Notes: generated by a model from the letters alone, not told the origin. Counted from the first letter of the stretch, positions 35,422-45,528 are shown. The stretch is 58,728 nucleotides of DNA from an uncultured Mediterraneibacter sp. (GCA_934309345.1 CAKRDD010000023.1:1-58728); one strand, 5' to 3'. Numbers and translations are program-made.

Positions 35422-36329
35422 TACATTGCCTCCTCTTCATCATTGATCAGTTTAATGTAGAAGCATCCAACTACAAGAAGGATAAGGAACAGCACATTTG
35501 CTGCTGCCGCACCTTTACTGAACTGGAATTCCTCAAAGGATAAGCGGTATGCATATGTAGATACCAGTTCGGTTGAATTGACAGGTCCACCTTTTGTCAT
35601 AACCCATACAAGGTCGAATACTTTAAATGTATATACAAATCCAAGTGTAAGAACAGACATAATTGCCGGTTTGATCATTGGAATTGTGATACTGAAAAGT
35701 GTCTGAAGCTTACTTGCTCCATCCAGATTCGCACTTTCATAAATCTCTTCCGGGATTGTTGTAAGTCCTGTGATCAGAAGCATCATATTAAATGGAATAC
35801 CGATCCAGATATTTGCTATAATGATCGCAACCATCGCTGTTCCCGGTTTCAACAGCCAGTCTAACGGCTGATCGATCAGATGAAGTGACATCAGCATCTG
35901 GTTTACAATACCACCGCTGCTTGCAAACATAAACTTAAACAGAAGACCTGCAACAGTTACAGGAAGCAGCCAGGAGATCATTGATACTCCTCTGAAGAAT
36001 GTACATCCGCGGAACTTCTTGCTGAACAATAATGCCAGCGCAAATCCAATAAAAAACTGGAAGAAGATAGATCCCACTGTAAAGACCAATGTGTTCCTTA
36101 TAGAAAGTGCCATAATGGAATTTCCATCGGTAAACAACTCAATAAAGTTCTTAAATCCAACAAAGCTCTGCTGATCTGCTGCTGCAAAATTATATACATT
36201 TACATCCTTTAAACTAAGGATCAAGTTCTGGATCATCGGATATCCGATAAAGATCAGCATATAAATAACTGCCGGAAGAGCAAACATAAATCCCAGGTAA
36301 GTACCTGATTTCATTTTTCCTTTCTTCAT
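35421..36329 (-). CDS. Carbohydrate ABC importer permease, MalF type
   Basis: A 302-residue permease starting MKKGKMKSGTYLGFMFALPA. The ATG at 36329 follows AAGGAG; the frame to 36380 covers a hairpin and is rejected. Six helices and the EAA loop YESANLDGASKLQTLFSITI are visible. It forms the channel with the MalG-type partner and receives substrate from the lipoprotein encoded upstream. Confidence 0.94.
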   Translation of the reverse strand: MKKGKMKSGTYLGFMFALPAVIYMLIFIGYPMIQNLILSLKDVNVYNFAAADQQSFVGFKNFIELFTDGNSIMALSIRNTLVFTVGSIFFQFFIGFALALLFSKKFRGCTFFRGVSMISWLLPVTVAGLLFKFMFASSGGIVNQMLMSLHLIDQPLDWLLKPGTAMVAIIIANIWIGIPFNMMLLITGLTTIPEEIYESANLDGASKLQTLFSITIPMIKPAIMSVLTLGFVYTFKVFDLVWVMTKGGPVNSTELVSTYAYRLSFEEFQFSKGAAAANVLFLILLVVGCFYIKLINDEEEAM

Positions 36330-36350
36330 TTTCACTTCTCCTTTTCTAAT

Positions 36351-36381
36351 AATGCCGCAAAACTTTTCGTCTTGCGGCATT
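36351..36381 (-). promoter_or_regulatory. Intra-operon hairpin before the permease genes
   Basis: AATGCCGCAA (36351-36360) and TTGCGGCATT (36372-36381) form a perfect 10-pair stem with an 11-base loop, followed by ATTATTAG on the minus strand. Such hairpins after binding-protein genes protect that part of the message and lower permease expression. Confidence 0.65.
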
Positions 36382-36441
36382 TGTTTTACTGTGTCTGTTC
36401 AAATGCTCTCTAAATGTTTGTCTTCGAACAGCTACAATTTA

Positions 36442-37695
36442 TTATTTTACCGCGTCTACAGCAGCCTGTGTATCTGTTGCCGCCTGATCCGGTGTCTTTG
36501 CATTTGTCATAACTTCCTGGAATCCTTTCTGGATTGCAGAAGAGTAGGATGGCCATGACGGGCTTGGTCCTCTCGGGATAGATGTATCAAGCTGTGTAAT
36601 AAATGCTGACTGAATCGGATCATCTGTCCAGTAAGAATCCTGTGCTGCCTCTGTTTTTGGAGGGAAGCTTCCGTACATCTTCATAGCATCAACCATAACA
36701 TCAGTCTGGTCATAGTATTTCAAGAATGCAACTGCTCCATCCATGTTGTCCTGTTTTACAACACCCATATTCTCTCCACCAAGGATTGATGTTGCCTGCT
36801 CAGAGTTAGCATCTTTTCTTGGAAGTGTTGTTACTCCATAGTTCAGGTCAGATGCATTTGCCTCAATGCCAGGAATCTGCCATGGTCCGTTCTGCTGCAT
36901 TGCAAGGTTTCCTGCCATGAAGTTGTTATTTACGTCTGACTGAGTCCAGTTCACACACTCTTTTGACCAGGAACCGTCTGCGATCATATCCTGCATCAGT
37001 GTGTAAGCATCTTTACCTGCTTCGATATCTGTGTATGATCCACCTGCTGTGTAGATCCACTGCAGACACTGGAATGTTCCTTCATCTGTGTTTGTAGCCG
37101 CATTTCCAAATCCTGCTACACCGTCTTTTGTAAGTGCTTTTGCCATCTCATGGAATTCATCCCATGTTGTGTTCTCATCCGGATAAGCAATTCCTGCTGC
37201 GTCAAACATGTCTTTGTTGTAGAACAGTGCTGTACAGTTTGTTGCGAATGGAATACCGTAATGTTTTCCGTCAAGCATTGTTGACTCCATTGGTCCTTCC
37301 ATATATTCGTCCCAATTAATGTCCGCATCTGAAATATCTCCAAACAGATCCATGGAAATGAATGATGCCATTCCACATCCATCCATGATTACAATGTCAG
37401 GGAGCTCACCGGATGCAACTCCAAGTGTAAGCTGTTTCTCATAATCTGCAAATGGAACATATACGTGAGATGCTGTGTACTCATCCTGTGACTCATTAAA
37501 TCCATCGATCAGCTTCTGCATCATTTCTTTCTGGGCATCTGTCTCAAAATAATCCCAGATCACTACCTCTTTGTCTCCTCCACTCTTATCGGATTTTGCT
37601 GTTTTTCCACTTCCTGAGCTTCCGCATCCGGCAAGTACGGTAGAGCACGCAAGTGCTGCCACAAGTCCGGCTGCTGCTAATCTTTTCATTTTCAT
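36442..37695 (-). CDS. Carbohydrate-binding lipoprotein of the ABC importer
   Basis: A 417-residue extracellular solute-binding protein of family 1. The signal peptide ends in lipobox TVLAGCGSSG. The binding fold includes VVIWDYFETDAQKEMMQKLI, MEYTEGPMESTMLDGK-like segments and QNGPWQIPGI. It captures oligosaccharide for the two permeases encoded downstream. GGAGG lies 7 bases before the ATG, and a promoter with TATAAT lies just upstream. It is clearly paralogous to the next upstream gene (shared VIWxYYET, QTDVxxxF, MxxNGPW). Confidence 0.93.
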   Translation of the reverse strand: MKMKRLAAAGLVAALACSTVLAGCGSSGSGKTAKSDKSGGDKEVVIWDYFETDAQKEMMQKLIDGFNESQDEYTASHVYVPFADYEKQLTLGVASGELPDIVIMDGCGMASFISMDLFGDISDADINWDEYMEGPMESTMLDGKHYGIPFATNCTALFYNKDMFDAAGIAYPDENTTWDEFHEMAKALTKDGVAGFGNAATNTDEGTFQCLQWIYTAGGSYTDIEAGKDAYTLMQDMIADGSWSKECVNWTQSDVNNNFMAGNLAMQQNGPWQIPGIEANASDLNYGVTTLPRKDANSEQATSILGGENMGVVKQDNMDGAVAFLKYYDQTDVMVDAMKMYGSFPPKTEAAQDSYWTDDPIQSAFITQLDTSIPRGPSPSWPSYSSAIQKGFQEVMTNAKTPDQAATDTQAAVDAVK

Positions 37696-37795
37696 AAAAG
37701 AACCTCCTTCACAATGAAATTTATCATTTCCCTTTCGTTGATAAACTCATTATAAAAGAGGTTCCTTTTAAATTTAATTCTAATAATCTAAGATA

Positions 37796-37846
37796 GGTGG
37801 ACAATCTTAAAATAGATTTTTTATAATTTCTTTAGGATTGTCCACC
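37796..37846 (-). promoter_or_regulatory. Hairpin overlapping the 3' end of the upstream lipoprotein gene
   Basis: GGTGGACAATC (37796-37806) and GATTGTCCACC (37836-37846) are perfect 11-base arms. The right arm is the coding sequence of the last codons (GGQ S) of the upstream lipoprotein. Between the arms is an AT-rich 29-base loop. It may stop or process the transcript ahead of the transporter promoter. Confidence 0.6.
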
Positions 37847-39025
37847 CTTTAACCCTTCTGCTGCTTCAGATGGTGTTTTCTGTCCAGACACCATCTGATA
37901 AAATGCTTCGGGTAACGCGTCTGACAACGTTGACCAGTGCGGAATGGATGAACGTACAACTGCATCATCCATCTGCTGCCGAAAGATCATCATTCGTTCA
38001 TCTGACAACTTCATGCTTACTTTTGTCGGAAGAACACCTGTCTTTTCACTAAAACGTTTCATTACTTCACTTTGATCGTAATATTTCAGGAACGCTTCCG
38101 CGCCTTTCACATTCTTTCCTTTCATTATAGTAAAATCTTCTCCACCAACGATCGTACAGTTTTTCACATCACCCGGAAGCTTACTGATTCCATAATCTAC
38201 CCCTGCTTCATCCAGCATGGAGAGTACCCATGGTCCGTTTTCCATCATTGCTGCTTCGCCTTTTATGAATGCCTGAGCAACATCCGTCTGTGACAGGTTC
38301 ACACAATTTTGCGTCATATAACCATTTTCCATCAAATCATTCAGATACGAAAAAGCTTTTTCTGTACCTTCACTTCCAATCGTATCCTCTGATTCTCCTG
38401 TTTCGAGAATCCACGGAAGAAGCTGGAATGCACCTTGATCTCCTTCTTTCGCTGAAATCAAAAACCCCTTTGTAGTATCTGTAGTAAGCAATCCTGCTGC
38501 TTCTTTCAATTCTTCCCAGGTCTGCGGCGGATTGATTCCCGCTTCGGAAAGCATCTTCTTATTATAAATTAATGCAAGATTGTTACAAACTGCCGGAAGG
38601 CCATAATTTCTTCCTTCATAAGTAACCGTCTCCATTGTTGCAGAATAATAATTCTGTTCCGCTTTGATCTCCTGAATAAAATCTGTAATGTCCTCGCACA
38701 TTCCCATCTGAATACATGCCATCATATTCGGATTATCCAACAGAGCAATATCCGGTAGGGCTTCTTCTGTGTATGCCATTGCCAGCTTTTTAGTAAAATC
38801 TGTCATCGGTACATACTCCCAGGATATCTCGTATTTATTCTGAGAGTTATTAAAATCATCTGTCAGCCAGTCCAATCCTTCCTGCTGTGCTTCTGTCTCA
38901 TAGTAACTCCATATGACCAGTTTTTCTTTTTCATTTTCTGTATCATTTGTTTTTATTTCTGTTTTTCCGCATCCTGTCAAAACAAAAATCAAAAGCAGAC
39001 TGATAAGAATCTTCAACTTCTTCAT
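37832..39025 (-). CDS. Second solute-binding lipoprotein, next to the sensor genes
   Basis: A 397-residue lipoprotein (lipobox VLTGCGKTE) of the same family as the transporter's binding protein. Shared segments include VIWSYYETEAQQEGLDWLTD, NLSQTDVAQAFIKGEAAMME and NGPWVLSM, and overall the two appear moderately similar. It is cotranscribed with the YesN-type regulator 34 bases upstream. It may serve as ligand-sensing partner of the kinase, or as an alternative binding protein for the importer. There is no mutation that would inactivate it. Confidence 0.9.
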   Translation of the reverse strand: MKKLKILISLLLIFVLTGCGKTEIKTNDTENEKEKLVIWSYYETEAQQEGLDWLTDDFNNSQNKYEISWEYVPMTDFTKKLAMAYTEEALPDIALLDNPNMMACIQMGMCEDITDFIQEIKAEQNYYSATMETVTYEGRNYGLPAVCNNLALIYNKKMLSEAGINPPQTWEELKEAAGLLTTDTTKGFLISAKEGDQGAFQLLPWILETGESEDTIGSEGTEKAFSYLNDLMENGYMTQNCVNLSQTDVAQAFIKGEAAMMENGPWVLSMLDEAGVDYGISKLPGDVKNCTIVGGEDFTIMKGKNVKGAEAFLKYYDQSEVMKRFSEKTGVLPTKVSMKLSDERMMIFRQQMDDAVVRSSIPHWSTLSDALPEAFYQMVSGQKTPSEAAEGLKGGQS

Positions 39026-39059
39026 ACTAATAATCTCCTCTGCTTTTTCGCCGGTCTTC

Positions 39060-40565
39060 TTATGAATTCAATGTTCTGTAATCCCCTGGTGAAATACCTT
39101 CTTCTGCCTTAAACACACGGCTGAAATATTTCGGATCAGAATACCCCACTTCAATTGCAATATCACTGATCTTCTTATCCGTTCCCTTCAGAAGTCTCTT
39201 TGCATGACTCATTCGGAACTTTTTCAAGAAGCTTGTAAAATTTTCTCCTGTCTCTCTATTAAACAAAGTACTGAGATATTCAGGTGTAATATCCAGATTA
39301 TCCGCAACTTCTTCCAAAGTCACTCCTTCCTGGTAATGATTACGAATATATGCAATTGCCCTCAAAATAATATAGTTACTGATATTTTGGCGCACATCCA
39401 TATTCGATACAAGTACTTGCAAAACTGCCTGAAAGATTGCTTTTATTTCATAATAAGTAACTGCATTTCCAAGATTCTGAACCGCATTCAATTTCAGAAG
39501 TTGTTCATAAACTCTGCTGTTATTTTCTTTTGTCAGATTCAGAATAAAATACATCATCTGTATATATTCTTCTCTGATTTCATGTGGTTTTGCCTGGGAA
39601 GAATCCAGCTCCTCCAGAAACAGTGAAATTTCTTTTTCCAGCTCTTCCCTGTCTTTCTTATAAAATGCATCGTGAATTGCCTTCTTATTCTTCTGATGAG
39701 AAACAATTTCCTGCGGCTCAAATACTTGCACTTTTTCAAAATCCAGTACTTCTCCGGTATTAAATACAAGGCCATACGGATAAAGTTTTCTCAGTTTCTC
39801 ATACTCTTCTCTCAATTCACCGAATCCCTTTGCACTTCCGGTTGTCCACACCCAGAGTTTCTCTTTTACTTTACGACTGAGTAATTTTTTCTCAATTTCA
39901 CCTTTCAAAAATTCCCAGTTTTCTTTTCTTATTACAAGAATGAACTCTCGCGTACTTTCCATAAAAAAGTAATAAATCTTTTCTTCCGGAAACGTAATCT
40001 GAAAGCGCTTCATTCTGTCTATACATCCTGCCCTGTCATCCTTGGAGATATTTCCCACATAGGCACAAACCAGCTGAAGCTCCTCTTCTTCTGCAAATCC
40101 ACAATTCATCTGAAGCTTTTCAATCGGAATTTCTTCTTTTTCGATCAGATAATTGCGCAACATCTGTTCAGGCTTCTCTTGTTTTTTTAACTCTTCTTTT
40201 TTTATTCTCTGCTCAATGGAATCTAACAGATTCATAACATCATCCGGTGCCAGCGGCTTGATCAGATAATCATCTGCCCCATACTGAATTGCCTTCTTAG
40301 CGTACTCAAATTCTGAATAACCACTCAGAATCACAAAATGCCAGTCTCCATCCTGGGCACGTAATCTTCGCATCATTTCCAAACCATCCATTACAGGCAT
40401 ACGAATATCTGTAATAATAAGATCCGGCATGTAAAGGAGAGCCATCTCCAGTCCTTCTTCTCCGTTCTGCGCCTCTCCGATCACCGTATGTTCTGTATGA
40501 TGTTCAATTAGATTCGCCATTCCATTTCGGATGCGAACTTCATCTTCTACAATTAATATCCTCAT
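39060..40565 (-). CDS. YesN-type response regulator with AraC output domain
   Basis: A 501-residue protein. The receiver domain (residues 1-125) has the phosphorylated Asp in DLIITDIRMPVMDGLEMM and Lys in YLIKPLAPDDV. A long middle region follows, and the C-terminal AraC domain has two helix-turn-helix units (VTLEEVADNLDITPEYLSTL, KKISDIAIEVGYSDPKYFSR). It activates carbohydrate transport genes in this kind of operon. Its start overlaps the kinase stop by 4 bases (ATGA). Confidence 0.94.
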   Translation of the reverse strand: MRILIVEDEVRIRNGMANLIEHHTEHTVIGEAQNGEEGLEMALLYMPDLIITDIRMPVMDGLEMMRRLRAQDGDWHFVILSGYSEFEYAKKAIQYGADDYLIKPLAPDDVMNLLDSIEQRIKKEELKKQEKPEQMLRNYLIEKEEIPIEKLQMNCGFAEEEELQLVCAYVGNISKDDRAGCIDRMKRFQITFPEEKIYYFFMESTREFILVIRKENWEFLKGEIEKKLLSRKVKEKLWVWTTGSAKGFGELREEYEKLRKLYPYGLVFNTGEVLDFEKVQVFEPQEIVSHQKNKKAIHDAFYKKDREELEKEISLFLEELDSSQAKPHEIREEYIQMMYFILNLTKENNSRVYEQLLKLNAVQNLGNAVTYYEIKAIFQAVLQVLVSNMDVRQNISNYIILRAIAYIRNHYQEGVTLEEVADNLDITPEYLSTLFNRETGENFTSFLKKFRMSHAKRLLKGTDKKISDIAIEVGYSDPKYFSRVFKAEEGISPGDYRTLNS

Positions 40566-42367
40566 GCTCTTTCCTCTTCTATTACCGGAAGTTTCAATGT
40601 GATTACTGTACCCATCTCCGGAAAACTCGTTATATTCCAGAAGGCTTCCTCTCCATAATACATTCGAATTCTTGAAAATACATTATGAAGCCCTATGCTT
40701 CCTCCATCATCAATAATCGCTTCTTCCATATTATTAAAGTGCTTTCTCTCTTCTTCCGGCATTCCTTTTCCATTATCTTCTATAATAATGATCAATTGCT
40801 TTTCATTCTCTGATAAAGAAATATCAACACATAAACGTCCATATCCTTCCTTTTCCTTCAGGCCGTGCAGAATTGCATTTTCAATAAATGGCTGAAGAAG
40901 CAGTTTATGGATCTTTTTCTTTTCTGCTTTTGGATCAATATGTACCTGAAAATCAAATTTCCCTTCAAATCGCATCTGCTGTAATACAATATATTTTTCC
41001 AGCCAGTCTCCGACCATCTCAATCGTTACGATTGAATTACTTTTATTCACACTGTACCGCAGGATAATTCCAAGGTTACGAATCATTTTACTGACTTCAT
41101 ACTGTCCACTTTCTATCGCCATCCAGTTGATCGAGTCTAATGTATTATACAAAAAATGCGGATTAATCTGTGCTTCCAGTGCGCGGATCTCTGAGTTTTT
41201 CTGCTTATCGGTTACGTCCTTTACTTCCTGAATAAGTCCTTTGACCCGATCAGTCATTATATTAAAATTCTCTGCAATATCTCCGATTTCATCATGATAT
41301 TTCACTTTAATCTTAACATCCAGATCACCATTTTGAATCACCCGGATTCCATCTACCACCTGATTTACAGATTCTGTAATCTGACGACTCAGGAAGAATA
41401 TTGCTGCAACAGCTGCAAGCAATGCAAAAATACCGACGGACACATATAATCGCTGTGCATTTGTCACATCTTTTAACATGTACTTTTTATCGTATACATT
41501 ATAGAATGTCCATCCGGTAACCGGATCTTCATAACTATTGATTGCAATTTCTTTATTCTTCATATATCCGGATGTTACAACAAACTGCTGGATTGACAGA
41601 TCAGGAGATTTTTCAATTCCGGAAAAATCCATATCCGGATAAGCAATAACCCGCTGATCTTCATCCATAATGAAATTAATTCCATGTTCACCTTCCACAT
41701 CATCAGACACATTGCAGATCTGATTCAGAACTTCAGCATTAATTGAAACAATGATTGTTGCAATGCTTCCCTGCTCCAGATTATTCAGATCAAATACTCT
41801 TTTTGCAACATGAAAATATTCTTTTTTCTCTCCATTTTCATAGAAGCTCATCGTTGGAACAATAACCATTCCGGGCTGATCTATTGCCTGATTATAAGGC
41901 TCTGATTCTCGTAAATCCATATAATCTTTCCAGAGATTATTGAAATAAGAATCTGTATCAAAATCATAAGTAACGAAATCACCATTTGCACACACAATAC
42001 TGATACAGCGGACACCCGCATCTGTTGTATTGTACTGTTTTAATCTTTTACTGATCTGATTGTAGGCCGTAACATGCGCTGTTCCTTCATCCACCATCAG
42101 ATTCTTGATATTCTGATTGATCTCTTCATCCTGATAAATCTGATATGCAAGGTTCGTATAGATTTCAAGGTTCAAATTCGTTCTTTCTGCAATCTGAGTC
42201 AGATTAGTTGTCATCAACTCATCTACTTTTTTCGACATATTCTTCGTATTCAATACTGACGAAAATATCAGGATCAAAAGAATTGGAATCACTGCTGCCG
42301 TCAGAAAAATAACGATAAGCTTTGTCCTGAATTTACTGTTATTGTAAATGTCTTTTATTTTTTTCAT
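40562..42367 (-). CDS. YesM-type sensor histidine kinase
   Basis: A 601-residue membrane kinase. The ATG at 42367 (MKKIKDIYNNSKFRT) follows GGGG; 7 codons upstream is another ATG without a better site. TM1 lies near residues 14-36, an extracellular dCache-like sensor follows, TM2 lies near 305-325, then HAMP, the His_kinase box NPHFLYNTLDSINWMA and an ATPase domain (FIENAILHGL, IIEDNGKGMP). It is the sensor for the oligosaccharide operon and is first in transcription order. Confidence 0.94.
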   Translation of the reverse strand: MKKIKDIYNNSKFRTKLIVIFLTAAVIPILLILIFSSVLNTKNMSKKVDELMTTNLTQIAERTNLNLEIYTNLAYQIYQDEEINQNIKNLMVDEGTAHVTAYNQISKRLKQYNTTDAGVRCISIVCANGDFVTYDFDTDSYFNNLWKDYMDLRESEPYNQAIDQPGMVIVPTMSFYENGEKKEYFHVAKRVFDLNNLEQGSIATIIVSINAEVLNQICNVSDDVEGEHGINFIMDEDQRVIAYPDMDFSGIEKSPDLSIQQFVVTSGYMKNKEIAINSYEDPVTGWTFYNVYDKKYMLKDVTNAQRLYVSVGIFALLAAVAAIFFLSRQITESVNQVVDGIRVIQNGDLDVKIKVKYHDEIGDIAENFNIMTDRVKGLIQEVKDVTDKQKNSEIRALEAQINPHFLYNTLDSINWMAIESGQYEVSKMIRNLGIILRYSVNKSNSIVTIEMVGDWLEKYIVLQQMRFEGKFDFQVHIDPKAEKKKIHKLLLQPFIENAILHGLKEKEGYGRLCVDISLSENEKQLIIIIEDNGKGMPEEERKHFNNMEEAIIDDGGSIGLHNVFSRIRMYYGEEAFWNITSFPEMGTVITLKLPVIEEERA

Positions 42368-42674
42368 GATTCCCCTTTCTCCGATCATTTGACTTATTTA
42401 ATACACATTATAATCCCTGGCAGTTCTTTCCCGCAACACCAAAAAGCTGGTTATACTCTATAAAAAAGCTGACAAACCGCTGTATTTCAGCTCGTATTAA
42501 CTCGTATTTTCCTCAAACTATTGACAATATCCATCCAATTGCGGTAAATTAAATGTTATTGTGGGTTAAAACTGCCTTCAATTATGATACCTACGGATTG
42601 TACTTGTGCTACGCACTTTAGCGATCCTGCCCGATATCATCATATCAATTAATATAAGGAAAGGATAAAAAATT
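42368..42674. other. Divergent intergenic region before putP
   Basis: The 307-base gap lies between the divergent kinase and putP genes. It holds the putP promoter (42521-42550) and a putP leader of roughly 115 bases with no riboswitch that I recognise. No coding sequence is seen. Confidence 0.5.
42521..42550 (+). promoter_or_regulatory. putP promoter
   Basis: TTGACA (42521-42526) and TAAATT (42545-42550) are 18 bases apart, about 125 bases before the putP start. Confidence 0.6.
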
Positions 42675-44195
42675 ATGAATTGGGAAATCATTACTTTTAT
42701 TGCGTATTTCGTCATTTTGCTTGGCGTAGCATTAGTATTTTACTTTAACGGTACCAATAAGAACTCTGAGGACTTCTTCCTTGGTGGAAGATCTATGGGA
42801 CCATGGGTCACAGCACTGTCCGCACAGGCATCCGATATGTCTGCATGGCTGCTGATGGGACTTCCGGGATCGATCTTAGCTTTCGGTTTCGGACAGATGT
42901 GGATCGGTATCGGTCTTGCATTAGGAACAGCTGCTAACTGGATTCTGTGTGCAAAACGTCTGCGTACATTTTCTAAAGCAGCAGATGATGCGATCACATT
43001 ACCACAGTATCTGACAAATCGTTTCGCATCAGATTCCAGATCACTGCAGTTAACTTGCGCACTGATCTTCCTGTTTGCTTATACGATTTATGTAGCATCT
43101 GCACTGGTAGCCGGTACTTCCGTATTCACAACTCTGTTCCCGACAGTTTCTCCTAAGATTGCTATGTTCGCATTCTTGCTGATCATTGTTGCCTACACAT
43201 TCTTTGGTGGCTTTGCTGCTGTTTGCTGGACAGACTTCTTCCAGGGATTACTGATGATGCTTGCACTAATGCTTGTACCTCTTGTAGTCTGCATCGGTCA
43301 CAGTGATCTGTTGGACCCTACTGCTCTTACTACAGTATATGAATACACAGATGCTGCTACAGGTGCCGTAACACAGTGTGCTTTCGGAGGCGGTATCTTT
43401 GATGCCAGCTGGCAGGATATCATCAGCGGACTTGGATGGGGATTAGGATACTTCGGTATGCCACATATTCTGGTGCGTTTTATGTCTATCGAGAAACCAT
43501 CCATGATCAAGAAATCTTCTATCGTAGCGATCGTATGGGTAATCATCTCCCTGTTCTCTGCTGTTCTGATTGCTTACTTAGGCAGAATGGTTATGGGCGC
43601 TGAACTGCTCACACAGGGAAATCAGAAACTTGTCTTCATTGCCATGGCCAGAAGATTCTTCCCGGCCGGCATCTGTGGACTTCTGCTTGCAGCGATCATT
43701 GCCGCTTCGATCTCCACTGCAGATTCCCAGCTGTTAGTTGCATCCAGCTCTTTCACAGCAGATCTGTACAAACCTTTCTTCAGAAAGAATGCTTCTGAAA
43801 AAGAGACACTGATGGTTGGACGTATCCTCGTACTGATCCTCTCCCTGATTGCTTTCGGTATCGCAAACTCTAAAGGAAGCGGTGCTCAGGCTATCATGGA
43901 TATGGTTGAAAATGCATGGGGTGCTTTCGGTGCTTCTTTCGGACCTACAATTCTGCTGTCACTGTTCTGGAAACGCTTTAATTATCAGGGAGCTGTAGCA
44001 GGTGTAATCTCCGGATTCGTTGTAGACCTTGGATGGCTGCTCACAGGAATGACAGATGCCACAGGTATCTTCGAGATTGTCCCTGGATTCTTTGCAAGTC
44101 TTCTGATTGCTGTTATTGTGGCAAAACTTACTACTGAACCGAATAAAAAAGCTGTTGAAATCTTCGAGCAGGGAATCAAAGCTGAAACGGAATAA
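42675..44195 (+). CDS. putP: Sodium/proline symporter
   Basis: A 506-residue SSS-family transporter with about 13 membrane helices. Family motifs: NSEDFFLGGRSMGPWVTALS, ASDMSAWLLMGLPG (sodium and substrate site), GGFAAVCWTDFFQG and ADSQLLVASSSF. The strong overall match is to PutP, which takes up proline with sodium. AAGGAAAGGA precedes the ATG. It is a single-gene unit ending at a terminator whose core is the CGTAAATATTTACG palindrome. Confidence 0.93.
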   Translation: MNWEIITFIAYFVILLGVALVFYFNGTNKNSEDFFLGGRSMGPWVTALSAQASDMSAWLLMGLPGSILAFGFGQMWIGIGLALGTAANWILCAKRLRTFSKAADDAITLPQYLTNRFASDSRSLQLTCALIFLFAYTIYVASALVAGTSVFTTLFPTVSPKIAMFAFLLIIVAYTFFGGFAAVCWTDFFQGLLMMLALMLVPLVVCIGHSDLLDPTALTTVYEYTDAATGAVTQCAFGGGIFDASWQDIISGLGWGLGYFGMPHILVRFMSIEKPSMIKKSSIVAIVWVIISLFSAVLIAYLGRMVMGAELLTQGNQKLVFIAMARRFFPAGICGLLLAAIIAASISTADSQLLVASSSFTADLYKPFFRKNASEKETLMVGRILVLILSLIAFGIANSKGSGAQAIMDMVENAWGAFGASFGPTILLSLFWKRFNYQGAVAGVISGFVVDLGWLLTGMTDATGIFEIVPGFFASLLIAVIVAKLTTEPNKKAVEIFEQGIKAETE

Positions 44196-44219
44196 ATTGC
44201 AAATGAATTATAAATGGTT

Positions 44220-44256
44220 AAAAAATCAGTCGTAAATATTTACGGCTGATTTTTTG
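44220..44256. terminator. putP terminator containing a CGTAAATATTTACG palindrome
   Basis: AAAAATCAG and CTGATTTTT flank the perfect 14-base palindrome CGTAAATATTTACG (44231-44244). T-runs lie on both sides. The same palindrome recurs at 45592. Confidence 0.8.
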
Positions 44257-44274
44257 TGCGTTTATGATTTATAT

Positions 44275-45528
44275 TTATCTTATTATATATTTCGTACCTC
44301 TACCTTTTCCATGAATATCTATAACACCTTTTTGTTCCATCTCTTTCAATAACTTTGTTACCTTTGATTTACCAAATGGTACATATGGTACGATTTCACT
44401 CACTGGTTTCAACATTGTTCTGCTAAGAAGTCGATAAATTATCTTTTCATCCTCTGAAAGATTCATGTTCCTTTCAAATAACGGAAGTACAATCTTAATC
44501 GTATTCTCTGATACTTCAAATTCCGGTTTCATTAACCCTTCTTCATACAGTTGTTTTATTCGTGTGATTCCTGTTCCGAATATCTCAACAAAACCTAAAC
44601 GATAAAATACATTGGCAAGATTCCGATTTCTTAAAACAGAAAGTTTACCAGACAAATATTCTTCCCTTGTTATTCCTGATGGAAGGCCTCCAGGAGAAAT
44701 AACTTCAATCCTGTCATCAAACATCAGTACTCTGATCTGCGCTTCAACATCCCATGCCCGGTGGATCAATGCATTCGCAATCGCCTCTCTAAATGCAGCT
44801 TCCGGAATCTTCTCGACCTTTTTCCTGTCAATCCCCTGAATTACTTCATATTGATAATAATCTCTAAATACATCGACTGACTTATCATATTCTTCTAATA
44901 CCGACCTGTTTTCAAATGTTGATCTTTTTTGAATGATACTGATATTTTCACCGAATTTCACCATATCAATTCCCGGAAAATGATTTTTATCTGCTAAAAG
45001 CCCTGCTGCATTATTATAACCATTGTCGTTATCATATAAATTTAGTGTTTTCAGTGTATCCTTGCTAAAATTTTCAATCTGAATGCATTCTGATAATTTG
45101 CGATGCAACACTTCAAAAGATAACTCCTGGTCTTTACATGGCAGTTCTTCAAATCTAATATTTTGACCTTCTAAAATAAGTCTTGAAAATTCTAGTGTAT
45201 CGACTTCTATCGTTGCTGTATCGTTTCGTTTGTATGCCTTTGATTTGTATAAATACGGCTTTTGAAGTCCACTTTTTACAGTAAGTTTTATTGTCTGATC
45301 ATTATTCTGTATCTCAAGTGTATAATTCGGTTGTGGAGAAATGCTGTCGTTTATTTTATTTTCAATATCCAGACACGATTGCTTAGCATCTGCCAACCCT
45401 TTGATCTTTCCATCATCATCAATCCCAAAGACAATGGTTCCTCCATCATAATTCGAAAAGGCACTTACTGTTTTCAAAAAAGTATTTGTAATCGTTTCCT
45501 TGAATTCTAATGTTCGTGTTTCACGCAT
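44275..45528 (-). CDS. AlbA_2 (Schlafen-type) ATP-binding regulator
   Basis: A 417-residue protein. The ATG at 45528 (MRETRTLEFKE) has AAGGA upstream; the longer frame lacks a site. Residues 1-120 are an AlbA_2/Schlafen-type domain (FKETITNTFLKTVSAFSNYD, GGTIVFGIDDDG). The middle holds a GHKL-like ATPase segment (EAAFREAIANALIHR, VISPGGLPSGI, FGTGITRI). The C-terminus is a winged helix (GKSKVTKLLKEMEQKGVIDI). Members are predicted transcriptional regulators. Identical palindromes lie on both sides of the gene, and one adjoins its promoter, which suggests autoregulation. Confidence 0.85.
   Translation of the reverse strand: MRETRTLEFKETITNTFLKTVSAFSNYDGGTIVFGIDDDGKIKGLADAKQSCLDIENKINDSISPQPNYTLEIQNNDQTIKLTVKSGLQKPYLYKSKAYKRNDTATIEVDTLEFSRLILEGQNIRFEELPCKDQELSFEVLHRKLSECIQIENFSKDTLKTLNLYDNDNGYNNAAGLLADKNHFPGIDMVKFGENISIIQKRSTFENRSVLEEYDKSVDVFRDYYQYEVIQGIDRKKVEKIPEAAFREAIANALIHRAWDVEAQIRVLMFDDRIEVISPGGLPSGITREEYLSGKLSVLRNRNLANVFYRLGFVEIFGTGITRIKQLYEEGLMKPEFEVSENTIKIVLPLFERNMNLSEDEKIIYRLLSRTMLKPVSEIVPYVPFGKSKVTKLLKEMEQKGVIDIHGKGRGTKYIIR

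Noticed and set aside
40003..40018. TGAAAGCGCTTCA as a catabolite-responsive (cre) site
   Set aside because: It is one base off the consensus and lies deep inside the YesN-type coding sequence, away from any start.
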